Part shown: piece by piece, positions 5,974 through 11,944 of the stretch
Layout: every line of letters begins with the position of its first letter
Position numbering within the stretch: the stretch's first letter is position 1
Assembly (NCBI GenBank): GCA_900547805.1
Contig: URIE01000050.1
Span: forward strand, 1 to 11,944
DNA: 11,944 nt
Reading direction: 5' to 3'
From: an uncultured Collinsella sp.
Lineage (GTDB): Bacteria > Actinomycetota > Coriobacteriia > Coriobacteriales > Coriobacteriaceae
The notes under the pieces: model-generated
The model's input: only the letters and a program-made list of their open reading frames with translations
What the model was told of the DNA's origin: nothing
Database searches by the model: none
Program-made: the position numbers and the translations under genes

Positions 5974-6110
5974 GGAGCGGCTGCACAAGAGCCACCCCGC
6001 TGGGTAAAATCAAGTTGTGCCGCGGAACCCGCTCCTCAGCTAGTCACACTTCGGAAGCGCGGGCAACGCAGTTGCTATCGTCTAAAGGGCCGGCTGCAAC
6101 CGGCCCTTTT
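5974..6110 (+). ncRNA. Candidate structured RNA or structured 3' UTR
   Basis: After the zinc-ribbon gene the plus strand can form a nested structure: GGAGCGG (5974-5980) with CCGCTCC (6029-6035), enclosing GCACAA (5983-5988) with TTGTGC (6015-6020), enclosing ACCC (5994-5997) with GGGT (6002-6005). It is followed by GCAAC-GCA-GTTGC (6063-6075) and the terminator. An internal TAAAAT at 6005-6010 could alternatively be a -10 for a shorter transcript. No known RNA family (tmRNA, SRP RNA, RNase P, T-box, common riboswitches) fits when read by eye, and no downstream gene on this strand would be controlled. GC-rich DNA forms such stems by chance fairly often, so confidence is low. Confidence 0.3.
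6084..6110 (+). terminator. Strong intrinsic terminator
   Basis: A perfect 10-bp stem, AAAGGGCCGG (6084-6093) with CCGGCCCTTT (6100-6109), has a 6-base loop and a TTTT tail on the plus strand. It lies 166 bases after the zinc-ribbon stop codon, so it ends that transcript or a separate small RNA. The minus-strand tail is only TTT, so use by the nuclease gene, which ends at 6289, is possible but weaker. Confidence 0.85.
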
Positions 6111-6288
6111 CTGTGGCAGCCAATGGGCCCACATCAGACGAAGGTCGCGTTTTTACCTGTCGGGTCACGCTTGCCAGCCACGGCAAGGATGTCATCGCCG
6201 GCGTCCATGACCGGTATTGTTTCGTAGCGTGCGTCACAACCGCGAGTATGCCTGCGACGGCTGCGGCGGTGTTGGTCGCACTGTGCTG
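6111..6288. other. Gene-free stretch between the terminator and the nuclease gene
   Basis: Part of a 370-base gap (5919-6288). Short open frames cross it on the plus strand (starts near 6113 and 6217) and run antisense into the nuclease gene, but they lack ribosome-binding sites and recognisable motifs. No repeat or clear hairpin was found here. Confidence 0.5.
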
Positions 6289-7338
6289 TTACCCTTGCGC
6301 TTCGCCATTCGCTGCTTCGTTGATGGCGCGGTACTCGGCGCTCAGCTCGCGTGCCAGCTCCTCCTTGCTTGGAAGATACGGCAGATATTTGGCGGCAAAC
6401 ACTTGGTCGTTGTCTTCGGGCAGCGTGTACTCGACGATCGAATCGCTTTTGTCCGCGCAGAGCACGATGCCTATGGGCGGATTGTCGCCTTCGTTCATGA
6501 GCTCGTGCGTGTAGTAGTTCACATACATTTGCATCTGGCCCAGGTCCTGATGCGTAAGGTCATCGGTCTTAAGGTCGATGAGCACGAAGCAGCGCATCAG
6601 ATAGTTGTAAAAAACAAGGTCAATATAGAAATGGCGCCCATCAAAGGTGATGCGCTTTTGGCGCGCCTCGAAAGCGAAACCACGGCCAAGCTCCAGCAGG
6701 AACTTCTGAAGATGCGTGATGAGCGCTTGCTCTAGATCGCTCTCGCGAAACGCAGCGTCGTCCGAGAAGCCTAAAAATTCCAGCACATATGGGTCGCGGA
6801 TAATGTCCTCAGGGCGACGAGCCTTCGCGCTCTTTTGGATTTCCTGAGCGACGGTCTCTTTGTCCTTGCTGGCAAGAAGGCGCTCGCGGAACATGGTATT
6901 GATTTGGCGTTCGAGCTGGCGCGTGCTCCAACGAGAGTCGGCGCATTCGTTCATGTACCAGGTGCGAGCTTCGGGGTCAGGAATGCGTATTAACCTGCGA
7001 TAATGTGTCCAACTCAATTCGGGACGCAGTGAGTCCCGAATTGGAAATGCAAGATAGAACTGACGCATTTTACGCAGCTCTCTTGCTTCAAAACCTTTAC
7101 CAAAATCCTTGGTAAGTCTGATTGCGAGGGCCTTGAGCAGCGCCTCTCCATACTTGGCGCGCTCCTCTCCGCCCTGCTCATCAACAATGCTCTTGCCGAT
7201 CTCCCAATATGCCTCAACCATCGCAAAGTTAACGGCGGTATAGGCCTTGTCGCGAGCGGCGTTGAGAATCGAGGAGACCTGCTTGTAAAAACCTTCGGGT
7301 ACGATTGCCGATTCTTCACGGTTTACCAGTTCGCCCAT
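6289..7338 (-). CDS. YhcG/DUF1016-family PDDEXK nuclease domain protein
   Basis: A 349-residue protein of the YhcG (DUF1016) family. The N-terminal domain (about 15-160) has the family's AYWEIGKSIVDEQ, GKGFEARELRKMRQFYLAFP and LSWTHYRRLIRI segments. The C-terminal PDDEXK-like nuclease fold (about 180-320) shows YIDLVFYN (D240) and the VLIDLK motif (D255, K257), plus E203 in the preceding helix and a QMQMYVNYY helix. The catalytic set looks intact. The family is often found beside restriction-modification genes, but none is visible here, so it is an orphan and its role (defence, DNA repair or other) is open. The start is ATG 7338; a GTG directly before it (7341) is an alternative, and the ribosome-binding site (GAGGAAAGTGGGG) is loosely spaced for both. 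Less G/C-biased codons than neighbours suggest acquisition by transfer. Confidence 0.93.
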   Translation of the reverse strand: MGELVNREESAIVPEGFYKQVSSILNAARDKAYTAVNFAMVEAYWEIGKSIVDEQGGEERAKYGEALLKALAIRLTKDFGKGFEARELRKMRQFYLAFPIRDSLRPELSWTHYRRLIRIPDPEARTWYMNECADSRWSTRQLERQINTMFRERLLASKDKETVAQEIQKSAKARRPEDIIRDPYVLEFLGFSDDAAFRESDLEQALITHLQKFLLELGRGFAFEARQKRITFDGRHFYIDLVFYNYLMRCFVLIDLKTDDLTHQDLGQMQMYVNYYTHELMNEGDNPPIGIVLCADKSDSIVEYTLPEDNDQVFAAKYLPYLPSKEELARELSAEYRAINEAANGEAQG

Positions 7339-7431
7339 CACTGTCGCCCCACTTTCCTCTTGTGGAATGCATCTTTATCGCATTTAGTTTAAAGCCTCGC
7401 GCGGACACGAATTGCTGTGCTGTCTGGCACC

Positions 7432-7461
7432 TTCGCATGGGAGCCTTGCGGTGGTTAAAAT
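7432..7461 (+). promoter_or_regulatory. Candidate promoter of the PH-like protein gene
   Basis: TTCGCA (7432-7437) and TAAAAT (7456-7461) are separated by 18 bases. Transcription would start near 7468, giving a leader of about 40 bases to the ATG at 7507. This also argues against the earlier GTG at 7462 as the start, since that codon would lie before or at the transcript end. Confidence 0.5.
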
Positions 7462-7506
7462 GTGACCATAGAGGCATTTTTAGCGAACCCCGCGGGAGTG
7501 ACGCGT

Positions 7507-7776
7507 ATGGACGACAACACCTTGCTGTTTCAGGACAAGGGTTCGGGTGGGTTTAAAGACGTCAGGATTTACCCCAACCGCATCGAGGTGCTCAAGAAGG
7601 GCACTTTCGGCGGCAAGCATATCGAGATTGTCTACCTTAAGGACATCACGGGCGTTAACAGGATCAAGGGCCGCAATGTTTTTCTGCGCAACAGGCTGTT
7701 GACTGCCTGTGTCTTTAGCCTGAGCAGCCGCTCCCAGGCCCAGGAATTTGTGAACGCGCTGAACATGGTGATGTAG
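7507..7776 (+). CDS. Small PH-like (DUF4429-type) protein
   Basis: An 89-residue protein made of predicted strands and one C-terminal helix. It runs from a DNTLLFQDKG start through VRIYPNRIEVLKKG and IEIVYLKDITGVNRI to a helix SQAQEFVNALNMV. This layout resembles the bacterial pleckstrin-homology-like fold in short proteins of the DUF4429 type; function is unknown and no membrane segment or catalytic motif is seen. The ATG at 7507 is chosen for its GGGAG ribosome-binding site 8 bases upstream and for the promoter described at 7432-7461; the frame could also begin at GTG 7462. It is transcribed away from the nuclease gene and towards the PI-PLC gene. Confidence 0.75.
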   Translation: MDDNTLLFQDKGSGGFKDVRIYPNRIEVLKKGTFGGKHIEIVYLKDITGVNRIKGRNVFLRNRLLTACVFSLSSRSQAQEFVNALNMVM

Positions 7777-7800
7777 CCGATAGCGGCGTTCGGGCCAAGG

Positions 7801-7836
7801 TAAAAATCGGGGGCGCAGAACGGTGCTCTGCGCCCC
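7801..7836 (-). terminator. Intrinsic terminator of the PI-PLC gene
   Basis: GGGGCGCAGA (7810-7819) and TCTGCGCCCC (7827-7836) form a perfect 10-bp stem with a 7-base loop. On the minus strand it is followed by CGATTTTTA, giving the U-run at 7802-7806. On the plus strand no T-run follows, so it mainly serves the minus-strand gene ending at 7871, though the hairpin may also stop the PH-like gene's transcript. Confidence 0.85.
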
Positions 7837-7870
7837 TCATCGAGTTGATGCGCCCAAAAGGCCGGCTGGC

Positions 7871-10348
7871 CTATTCGCTAGCGCCTTCGCTGTCTTCGCG
7901 ATCACTGGCAAGCATTGCTGCACCTGCGACCGTTGTCGCCACGGCGGCGGCGGCGAGCCCGGCGGCAACGCCAGAGCCGTCGCCCGTGTCGGCGAGCTTT
8001 CCGCCCGAGCCCTTGCCCTTGTTGCCCTTGCCATTCTTGTCGGCGCCGCCTGCGTTGGAACCCGTGCCGCTGCCGGTGCCGCCCGCACTGCCCGAGGCCG
8101 CTACGGTAAAGCTTGCGGCTCCGTCGCTGGCGAGCGTGTAGTTCTGCGCCGCGTCGCCCAAGAGACCGTTCACGCGCACCCAGTACGTCCCTGCGGCAAA
8201 TGTTTCGCCCTCGGTCATTGCCGTGCCCGGAGCGCCGTCTGCGTCGTGCACAAACTCGAGCTGGGCCGTGCAGGCATCGGTTTCGAGCTTGCCCTCGAGT
8301 GATGCCGCAATCTTGGCGCGCACGTCTTCGCCGGCCTTAAGGCCTTCGAGTCCCTCAAAATGGGGCGTCAGCGCGCGTGGATCGATATCGATGGGCACAG
8401 AGCCCTGCAGCCCCGTAACGGTCTCGTTGCCCAGGGCGTCGACATCCACGTATTCAATGGCAAACGCATGGCCCGAAGCTGTCGCGTTGAGCGCGTTGCT
8501 GCTGTCAGCAAGGCGGAAATGACCCTCGCCAACGGTCTTGCCGTCCTGGAGCGAGGCATCGCTCAGCGAGTCGCCATATGTCATGTGCATGCGGGCTGGG
8601 AGGTAGCACGAAGCTGTCTGCTTGTGCTGCGTATCGTAATTGCGCTGGTAGATGCTCCGGGCCAGCGCCGCATCAACAAAGTCGGATGCGATGATGCCAA
8701 TGTGCTTGAGGTAATCTGACTTTGTATCCTCTTTGCCGCTGGGGTTGATGTACGGGCTCTTATACAGATGCTCGTTGACTACTCGTGCCGAGGTAAAAGG
8801 ATTGCCTCCGTGCGACAAGCCCGTGCAGCTGGTGTAGTTGATAGACCAGCAGCGCTCCAGGACTTGCTCCTTGGCCCCGTTATCGTCCTCGACATCTACC
8901 TCGTTGCGCGTGCGCCCGGTCGTTTCCTTCAGCGCATTATCGACCCAGCTGAGCTTGTCGGTTCCCGTGAGTTTGTACTTGTCCTGGGCGTATACCTTGG
9001 TGCAATAGGGCTCTTTGTCGCCTGTTTCCCCCGCGGCTTCAAAGCCCCGCGCGTCTTGGACGAGACACATAGTGGCGCTGTCGGAGTGAGCCTTGATTTT
9101 GTCATCCCATTCGGTAAGGTCGAGGCCCCACGTATGGCCGCTTTCACTGTTGCCGGCGAGCCTAAATCGACGCAGCAGAACGATCTTTCCGCGAACCTCG
9201 CCCAGCGTGGGGACATGGCTCGACGTGTAGAACAGATCGGGATTATCGTCCATAACATTGGCGAAAGCCGTCGTAACACTGTCATCGGTAGCCTCATCGT
9301 TGCCGCGCGATGCGAGCATGATAAGCGCTTCTTTCGGGTTTTCGCTCAAAAACGTTTTAAAGTACCCGATGACATCGGAGAGATGCAGATAGTACTCGTC
9401 TTTTTTGAATAGGTAGAAATCCCCGTGGCAGATACCGGGGTCGTTGCCCTTTCCGAGTCGGATATCAAAATAGCGGATTCCCTCGAGCAACTGCGTGGGA
9501 ATGTAATCCTGCTGGCATTTTACTTGCGAGGATTGGGGCTCAGTGTCGTTGTCCACGCTGCAGGTGCCCGAATCGTGCGTACCCGGGATGCTCAGCTCGT
9601 CGAGGAACTTGTTGTCGTCGACGTATTTCATCCAACATGGCCCATCGACGTAGCTGCTGTACGTGATCCAGTCGAGGCTGCTAACCGTGGCATCGTTCTT
9701 TTTCATGTCGTAACCGATAAGTTCGAGCTCCCACGGAATGCTCTTACTCTTATGGCAGATCTTATTGTTGTCCTGGTCTTTGCCGTCCGATTCTATTGCC
9801 AGGTACTTAATGTCTTTTTTCTCGGTTTCTTTCTCGACCGTGCGGTCTCGGATGATATAGGTTCCGTTTGATTGACGCTCGAACGCAAAAGCGCGGCTGG
9901 GCTTGTTGTCATACTCGCCGCCCCATACGTGGATGACCTTTCCATCTTTGTCCGAGTCGTCGTCGACCGACCAAATGCTGTAGCCCGTCTTCTTGTGCTC
10001 TTCGAAATTGAGCAGGGTGCGGATGGCATACCAATTTGTATTTTCTGTATCGGTCTCTACGTGCTCAAGGATGAGCTTGCTGGACGTGCCGTCATTAAAT
10101 AGGTGGCAGACGTTGCCGATGACGTTGCCGTCTTCGTTGACGCTCGCGGTGCGAAAATAGCCCGCGGGGCGAAGGCGAATGACGAACTTGTCGAGGTTGG
10201 CCGCCGGTGTGGGCGTGTCTTCTGCAAATGCCGCGCGCATGGAAAGGCCCAATCCCGCGGTTTCGTGCAGGCTTACAAATGGCGACAATGCTGCGAGTCC
10301 TAGGCCCAACGTGAATGCTCGACGGCTGATGGCGTGGTGTTCGGTCAT
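7871..10348 (-). CDS. Secreted, surface-anchored phosphatidylinositol-specific phospholipase C
   Basis: An 825-residue exported enzyme expected to cleave phosphatidylinositol or GPI-type lipids. Order of parts: a twin-arginine signal (SRRAFTLGLGLAAL, 8-21; cleavage likely after AFA at 42); a ricin-like beta-trefoil region (about 50-215, with VIHVWGGEYDN and WELELIGYD); a PI-PLC X-type catalytic domain (about 240-560). The catalytic histidines are H258 in LSIPGTHDSGT and H308 in ICHGDFYL, with D259 and R297 (YFDIRL) nearby, matching the bacterial type. Beta-rich repeat-like domains (about 585-755, MBG/Ig-like) follow, then a Gly/Ser/Lys linker, the sorting motif LADTG (785-789), a hydrophobic helix and an acidic tail. 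The ATG at 10348 follows GGAGGAG; an upstream ATG (10393) coincides with the likely -10 box. A single-gene unit with its own terminator. Host or dietary lipid attack is an inference. Confidence 0.92.
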   Translation of the reverse strand: MTEHHAISRRAFTLGLGLAALSPFVSLHETAGLGLSMRAAFAEDTPTPAANLDKFVIRLRPAGYFRTASVNEDGNVIGNVCHLFNDGTSSKLILEHVETDTENTNWYAIRTLLNFEEHKKTGYSIWSVDDDSDKDGKVIHVWGGEYDNKPSRAFAFERQSNGTYIIRDRTVEKETEKKDIKYLAIESDGKDQDNNKICHKSKSIPWELELIGYDMKKNDATVSSLDWITYSSYVDGPCWMKYVDDNKFLDELSIPGTHDSGTCSVDNDTEPQSSQVKCQQDYIPTQLLEGIRYFDIRLGKGNDPGICHGDFYLFKKDEYYLHLSDVIGYFKTFLSENPKEALIMLASRGNDEATDDSVTTAFANVMDDNPDLFYTSSHVPTLGEVRGKIVLLRRFRLAGNSESGHTWGLDLTEWDDKIKAHSDSATMCLVQDARGFEAAGETGDKEPYCTKVYAQDKYKLTGTDKLSWVDNALKETTGRTRNEVDVEDDNGAKEQVLERCWSINYTSCTGLSHGGNPFTSARVVNEHLYKSPYINPSGKEDTKSDYLKHIGIIASDFVDAALARSIYQRNYDTQHKQTASCYLPARMHMTYGDSLSDASLQDGKTVGEGHFRLADSSNALNATASGHAFAIEYVDVDALGNETVTGLQGSVPIDIDPRALTPHFEGLEGLKAGEDVRAKIAASLEGKLETDACTAQLEFVHDADGAPGTAMTEGETFAAGTYWVRVNGLLGDAAQNYTLASDGAASFTVAASGSAGGTGSGTGSNAGGADKNGKGNKGKGSGGKLADTGDGSGVAAGLAAAAVATTVAGAAMLASDREDSEGASE

Positions 10349-10391
10349 AACTCCTCCGTTCGCAAGGTGCGGCTGTACGCTCATTTTGGTC

Positions 10392-10397
10392 ACTATA
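10392..10397 (-). promoter_or_regulatory. Candidate -10 box of the PI-PLC gene
   Basis: On the minus strand TATAGT matches five of six -10 bases and would start transcription about 37 bases before the ATG at 10348. No good -35 hexamer is found at 16-18 bases. Its overlap with an upstream in-frame ATG at 10393 supports the downstream start. Confidence 0.4.
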
Positions 10398-10547
10398 CTG
10401 CCCAGATGTTTAAAGGCGTCGGCTTAAATTGTCTGCATGGCGCTATTAATCGGCGGGCGGACGCGTTGGGGCGCTTGTCTATTTGTGCTGCTACCGCGCT
10501 GGGGGTGGTTCTGCCGCCCGGCACCCTCGCGTTCGCCAGCTATCGGC
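10398..10547. other. Upstream region of the PI-PLC gene, no gene seen
   Basis: Part of a 305-base gap (10349-10653). Open frames on the plus strand (from 10334 and 10437) could encode a hydrophobic segment, but they have no ribosome-binding site and overlap the terminator of the neighbouring lipoprotein gene. Nothing else was recognised. Confidence 0.5.
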
Positions 10548-10583
10548 ATAAGAAAGGGAGGGCCGGTGAGCCGACCCTCCCTT
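10548..10583 (-). terminator. Intrinsic terminator of the first lipoprotein gene
   Basis: AAGGGAGGG (10554-10562) pairs with CCCTCCCTT (10575-10583), continued inward by CGG/CCG with one C-A mismatch and a TGAG loop. On the minus strand the tail is TCTTAT after the stem's own TT. It lies about 70 bases downstream of the stop codon at 10654. Confidence 0.8.
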
Positions 10584-10653
10584 GGTACGAAGCGCTGGGT
10601 CACCGTCGCCTGCTTGCGCCGCGCTCGTGTTTCCCGTTGCGCTCGCCAGTCGT

Positions 10654-11247
10654 TTAGCGCTTGATCTCGATATCATCGAGCATGACGTCCATGGCCTCGG
10701 TCTTGGCCTCGGCAATGTCGTCGGCAAACTCCAGAGACTTCATCATGATCTCGACGGCGTCCTTGTGCTCCTCGACATTGTCGATGCTCACGTAGACGCT
10801 GCCGCCGCCTGCTTCGGTGAAGTACTCAGTCGTCACGCCGCCCGAGTGTGTATAGGAAGCGTTGCGCCAAGTCTTGCCGTTGTACTTGACGGGGTCATTC
10901 TCGGTCCACTCAAAGCTGGCCTTCCATTTGGCCTCGTAGTCGAACAGCTCGTCGGCGTTCTTGTCGGAGTCGAAGACAGGGATGAAGCGATCGCTGGCGT
11001 GCTCGCTCTCGGTGAACTTAAACTGGGCCCTATCGGCGGTGTCGCCGGCAACGTCGGTGATCTCGACGCCCTCGGGCACCTCGACCTTAAACCAAATGAA
11101 GTCGGTCCTCATATCCACGGCTGGCTTTTCTGCTCCGCCGCCACCGCCACTGCCGGTAGCGCCGCCGCTGCCACCGCAGCCCACCAGGGCAACCGCGGCA
11201 AATAGACTGATGCAGAGGGTGAGAATCGCAAAGGCCTTCTTTTTCAT
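10654..11247 (-). CDS. Lipoprotein of unknown function, paralogue 1
   Basis: A 197-residue exported lipoprotein. Lys-rich start, hydrophobic segment and lipobox LVGC put the lipidated cysteine at C24, followed by a Gly/Ser linker (25-40) typical of surface lipoproteins. The mature part (about 48-197) opens with DFIWFKVEVPEGV and contains DRFIPVFDSD, VKYNGKTW, GSVYVSIDN and an acidic C-terminal helix. No enzyme motif is visible and I do not recognise a named domain. The ATG at 11247 is preceded by AGGAGG at about 9 bases. It shares its whole mature layout with the gene at 11491 upstream, about 45% identity by eye, so the two arose by tandem duplication. Separate terminators suggest they are not one transcript. 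A binding or envelope-sensing role is only a guess. Confidence 0.9.
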   Translation of the reverse strand: MKKKAFAILTLCISLFAAVALVGCGGSGGATGSGGGGGAEKPAVDMRTDFIWFKVEVPEGVEITDVAGDTADRAQFKFTESEHASDRFIPVFDSDKNADELFDYEAKWKASFEWTENDPVKYNGKTWRNASYTHSGGVTTEYFTEAGGGSVYVSIDNVEEHKDAVEIMMKSLEFADDIAEAKTEAMDVMLDDIEIKR

Positions 11248-11384
11248 GGTCGTGTCCTCCTCGATCTGTAACCGCCCATGGATTACCTGCCTTTACTGTA
11301 CGCGTGGACGGCTCGCTAGGGTGGGCCATGTGTCCCATTCTGAGGGCCGGATTTGCGCCGACAAGTGGCAATATGCGCGGGTCC

Positions 11385-11420
11385 AAAAGAGGGGAGGGCC
11401 GATGCCTGTCGGCCCTCCCC
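11385..11420 (-). terminator. Intrinsic terminator of the second paralogue
   Basis: GGGGAGGGCCGA (11391-11402) and TCGGCCCTCCCC (11409-11420) form a perfect 12-bp stem with a 6-base loop; the minus-strand tail is TCTTTTG. The stem is closely similar to that at 10554-10583 (shared GGGAGGGCCG core). It lies 71 bases after the stop codon at 11491. Confidence 0.88.
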
Positions 11421-11490
11421 GGGGTTGGGTGCCCGTTGCTTTAATGGGGCGCATGTGCGCAGGTGCGCGTAGGCGCGTGCGGGTGTCCCG

Positions 11491-11944
11491 TTACTTGAGC
11501 TCGATGCTCGAAATCTCGACTTCGCGCGCCTCGGAAACTGCCTCTGCCATGTCATCGGGGAACTCGATGGAGTTGAGGAGCGTCTCGGCTTCTTTCTTGT
11601 GCTGGTCGAAGTTCGAGATGAGGACGTAGACGCTTCCCGGCTCAACGTCGGTAAAAAGCATGGTTGAGATGCCGCTGTTGTCCTCGTATGTTCCGACGAG
11701 CCACGTCCTGCCGTTATACTCGACGGACCCGCCATCCTTCCACTGGAACGTATCCCCCTTCTTTTCTGCCTGGTCGGCGTGGGATTCCTCGGCTGTCATC
11801 GCTTTTTTCCAAACGGGGATAAAGCGATCGGCCGAGGCGTTCTCGTCTTCGGGGAAGGTGAGCTGGACCCTGTCGGCATTCTTGCCGGCGGAGTCGCTTA
11901 CGCCGACGCCCTCGGGCATCTCGACCTTAAACCAGATAAAGTCG
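11491..11944 (-). CDS. Lipoprotein-type protein, paralogue 2 (5' end outside window)
   Basis: The frame is open to the right edge, so the N-terminus, including any signal peptide, is missing; the visible 150 codons start at DFIWFKVEMPEGV, the same point at which the mature domain of the 10654-11247 protein begins. The first visible ATG (11919) is internal. Shared landmarks are ADR, DRFIPV, a V-x-YNG-x-TW strand, a GSVYV strand, HK, an EF-x-DD-x-AEA helix and a final IE-x-K. By homology it is expected to be a lipoprotein too, but the lipobox cannot be seen. It is more charged in the middle (KKAMTAEESHADQAEKKG) than its paralogue. Confidence 0.88.
   Translation of the reverse strand, partial: DFIWFKVEMPEGVGVSDSAGKNADRVQLTFPEDENASADRFIPVWKKAMTAEESHADQAEKKGDTFQWKDGGSVEYNGRTWLVGTYEDNSGISTMLFTDVEPGSVYVLISNFDQHKKEAETLLNSIEFPDDMAEAVSEAREVEISSIELK

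Noticed and set aside
6012..6030. Resemblance of AAGTTGTGCCGCGG to the T-box antiterminator motif
   Set aside because: The key tRNA-pairing bases do not match and no aminoacyl-tRNA synthetase or amino-acid gene follows on that strand.
6217..6735. 172-residue plus-strand frame with a CDGCGG motif that briefly resembled a zinc ribbon
   Set aside because: Most of it is antisense to the nuclease gene, only one cysteine pair is present, and no ribosome-binding site precedes it.
10334..10657. Plus-strand frames with a possible membrane segment upstream of the PI-PLC gene
   Set aside because: No ribosome-binding site, overlap with the PI-PLC start and -10 box, and they run through the lipoprotein terminator.
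11449..11478. GCGC-rich short repeats, including GCGCATGTGCGC, after the second paralogue
   Set aside because: Low-complexity GC alternation next to the terminator; irregular units and no clear function.

Overview
The window looks like a chromosomal piece from a high-GC, anaerobic gut actinobacterium of the class Coriobacteriia, most likely Collinsella or a close relative. The grounds are G/C-ending codons throughout, a formate--tetrahydrofolate ligase, surface proteins with an LAxTG sorting signal and a Tat signal, and actinobacterial-style lipoproteins. The genus is inferred from style; no marker gene proves it.

Layout. 1-1188: 3' part of formate--tetrahydrofolate ligase (fhs), closed by a clear terminator. 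1251-1743: a gene-free stretch holding two diverged copies of an inverted-repeat element, exactly 237 bp apart. 1744-1980 (-): a small protein with a four-cysteine cluster. 2118-3122 (+): a single-pass membrane protein with a Pro/Tyr-rich cytoplasmic tail and heptad repeats at the C-terminus. 3135-4316 (-): a cation diffusion facilitator with manganese-type motifs and an apparently duplicated C-terminal domain. 4581-5918 (+): a protein with two zinc ribbons, transcribed divergently from the transporter across a 264-bp region with two inverted repeats. 5919-6288: gene-free, with a potentially structured RNA ending in a strong terminator. 6289-7338 (-): a YhcG/DUF1016-type PDDEXK nuclease without partner genes. 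7507-7776 (+): a small PH-like protein. 7871-10348 (-): a large secreted phosphatidylinositol-specific phospholipase C predicted to be Tat-exported and sortase-anchored. 10654-11247 (-) and 11491-end (-): two paralogous genes, the first a lipoprotein, each followed by its own and very similar terminator.

Most genes appear to be single transcription units: strands alternate and strong hairpins separate them. No operon-sized pathway is visible. The right-hand third (PI-PLC plus two lipoprotein-type genes) is a cell-surface block; the middle combines metal export, a zinc-ribbon protein and envelope-related proteins.

The least explained signal is the pair of elements at 1332-1481 and 1563-1724. 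Each has long complementary arms, a shared TTTACTAC motif in the arms and a shared central TACCTGCGGTTTT, at identical spacing. The arm sequences differ between copies, yet each copy still pairs with itself. This suggests a conserved folded RNA or DNA element, or a small mobile-type repeat, rather than chance. All alignments and counts here were made by eye; no database search or folding program was run.
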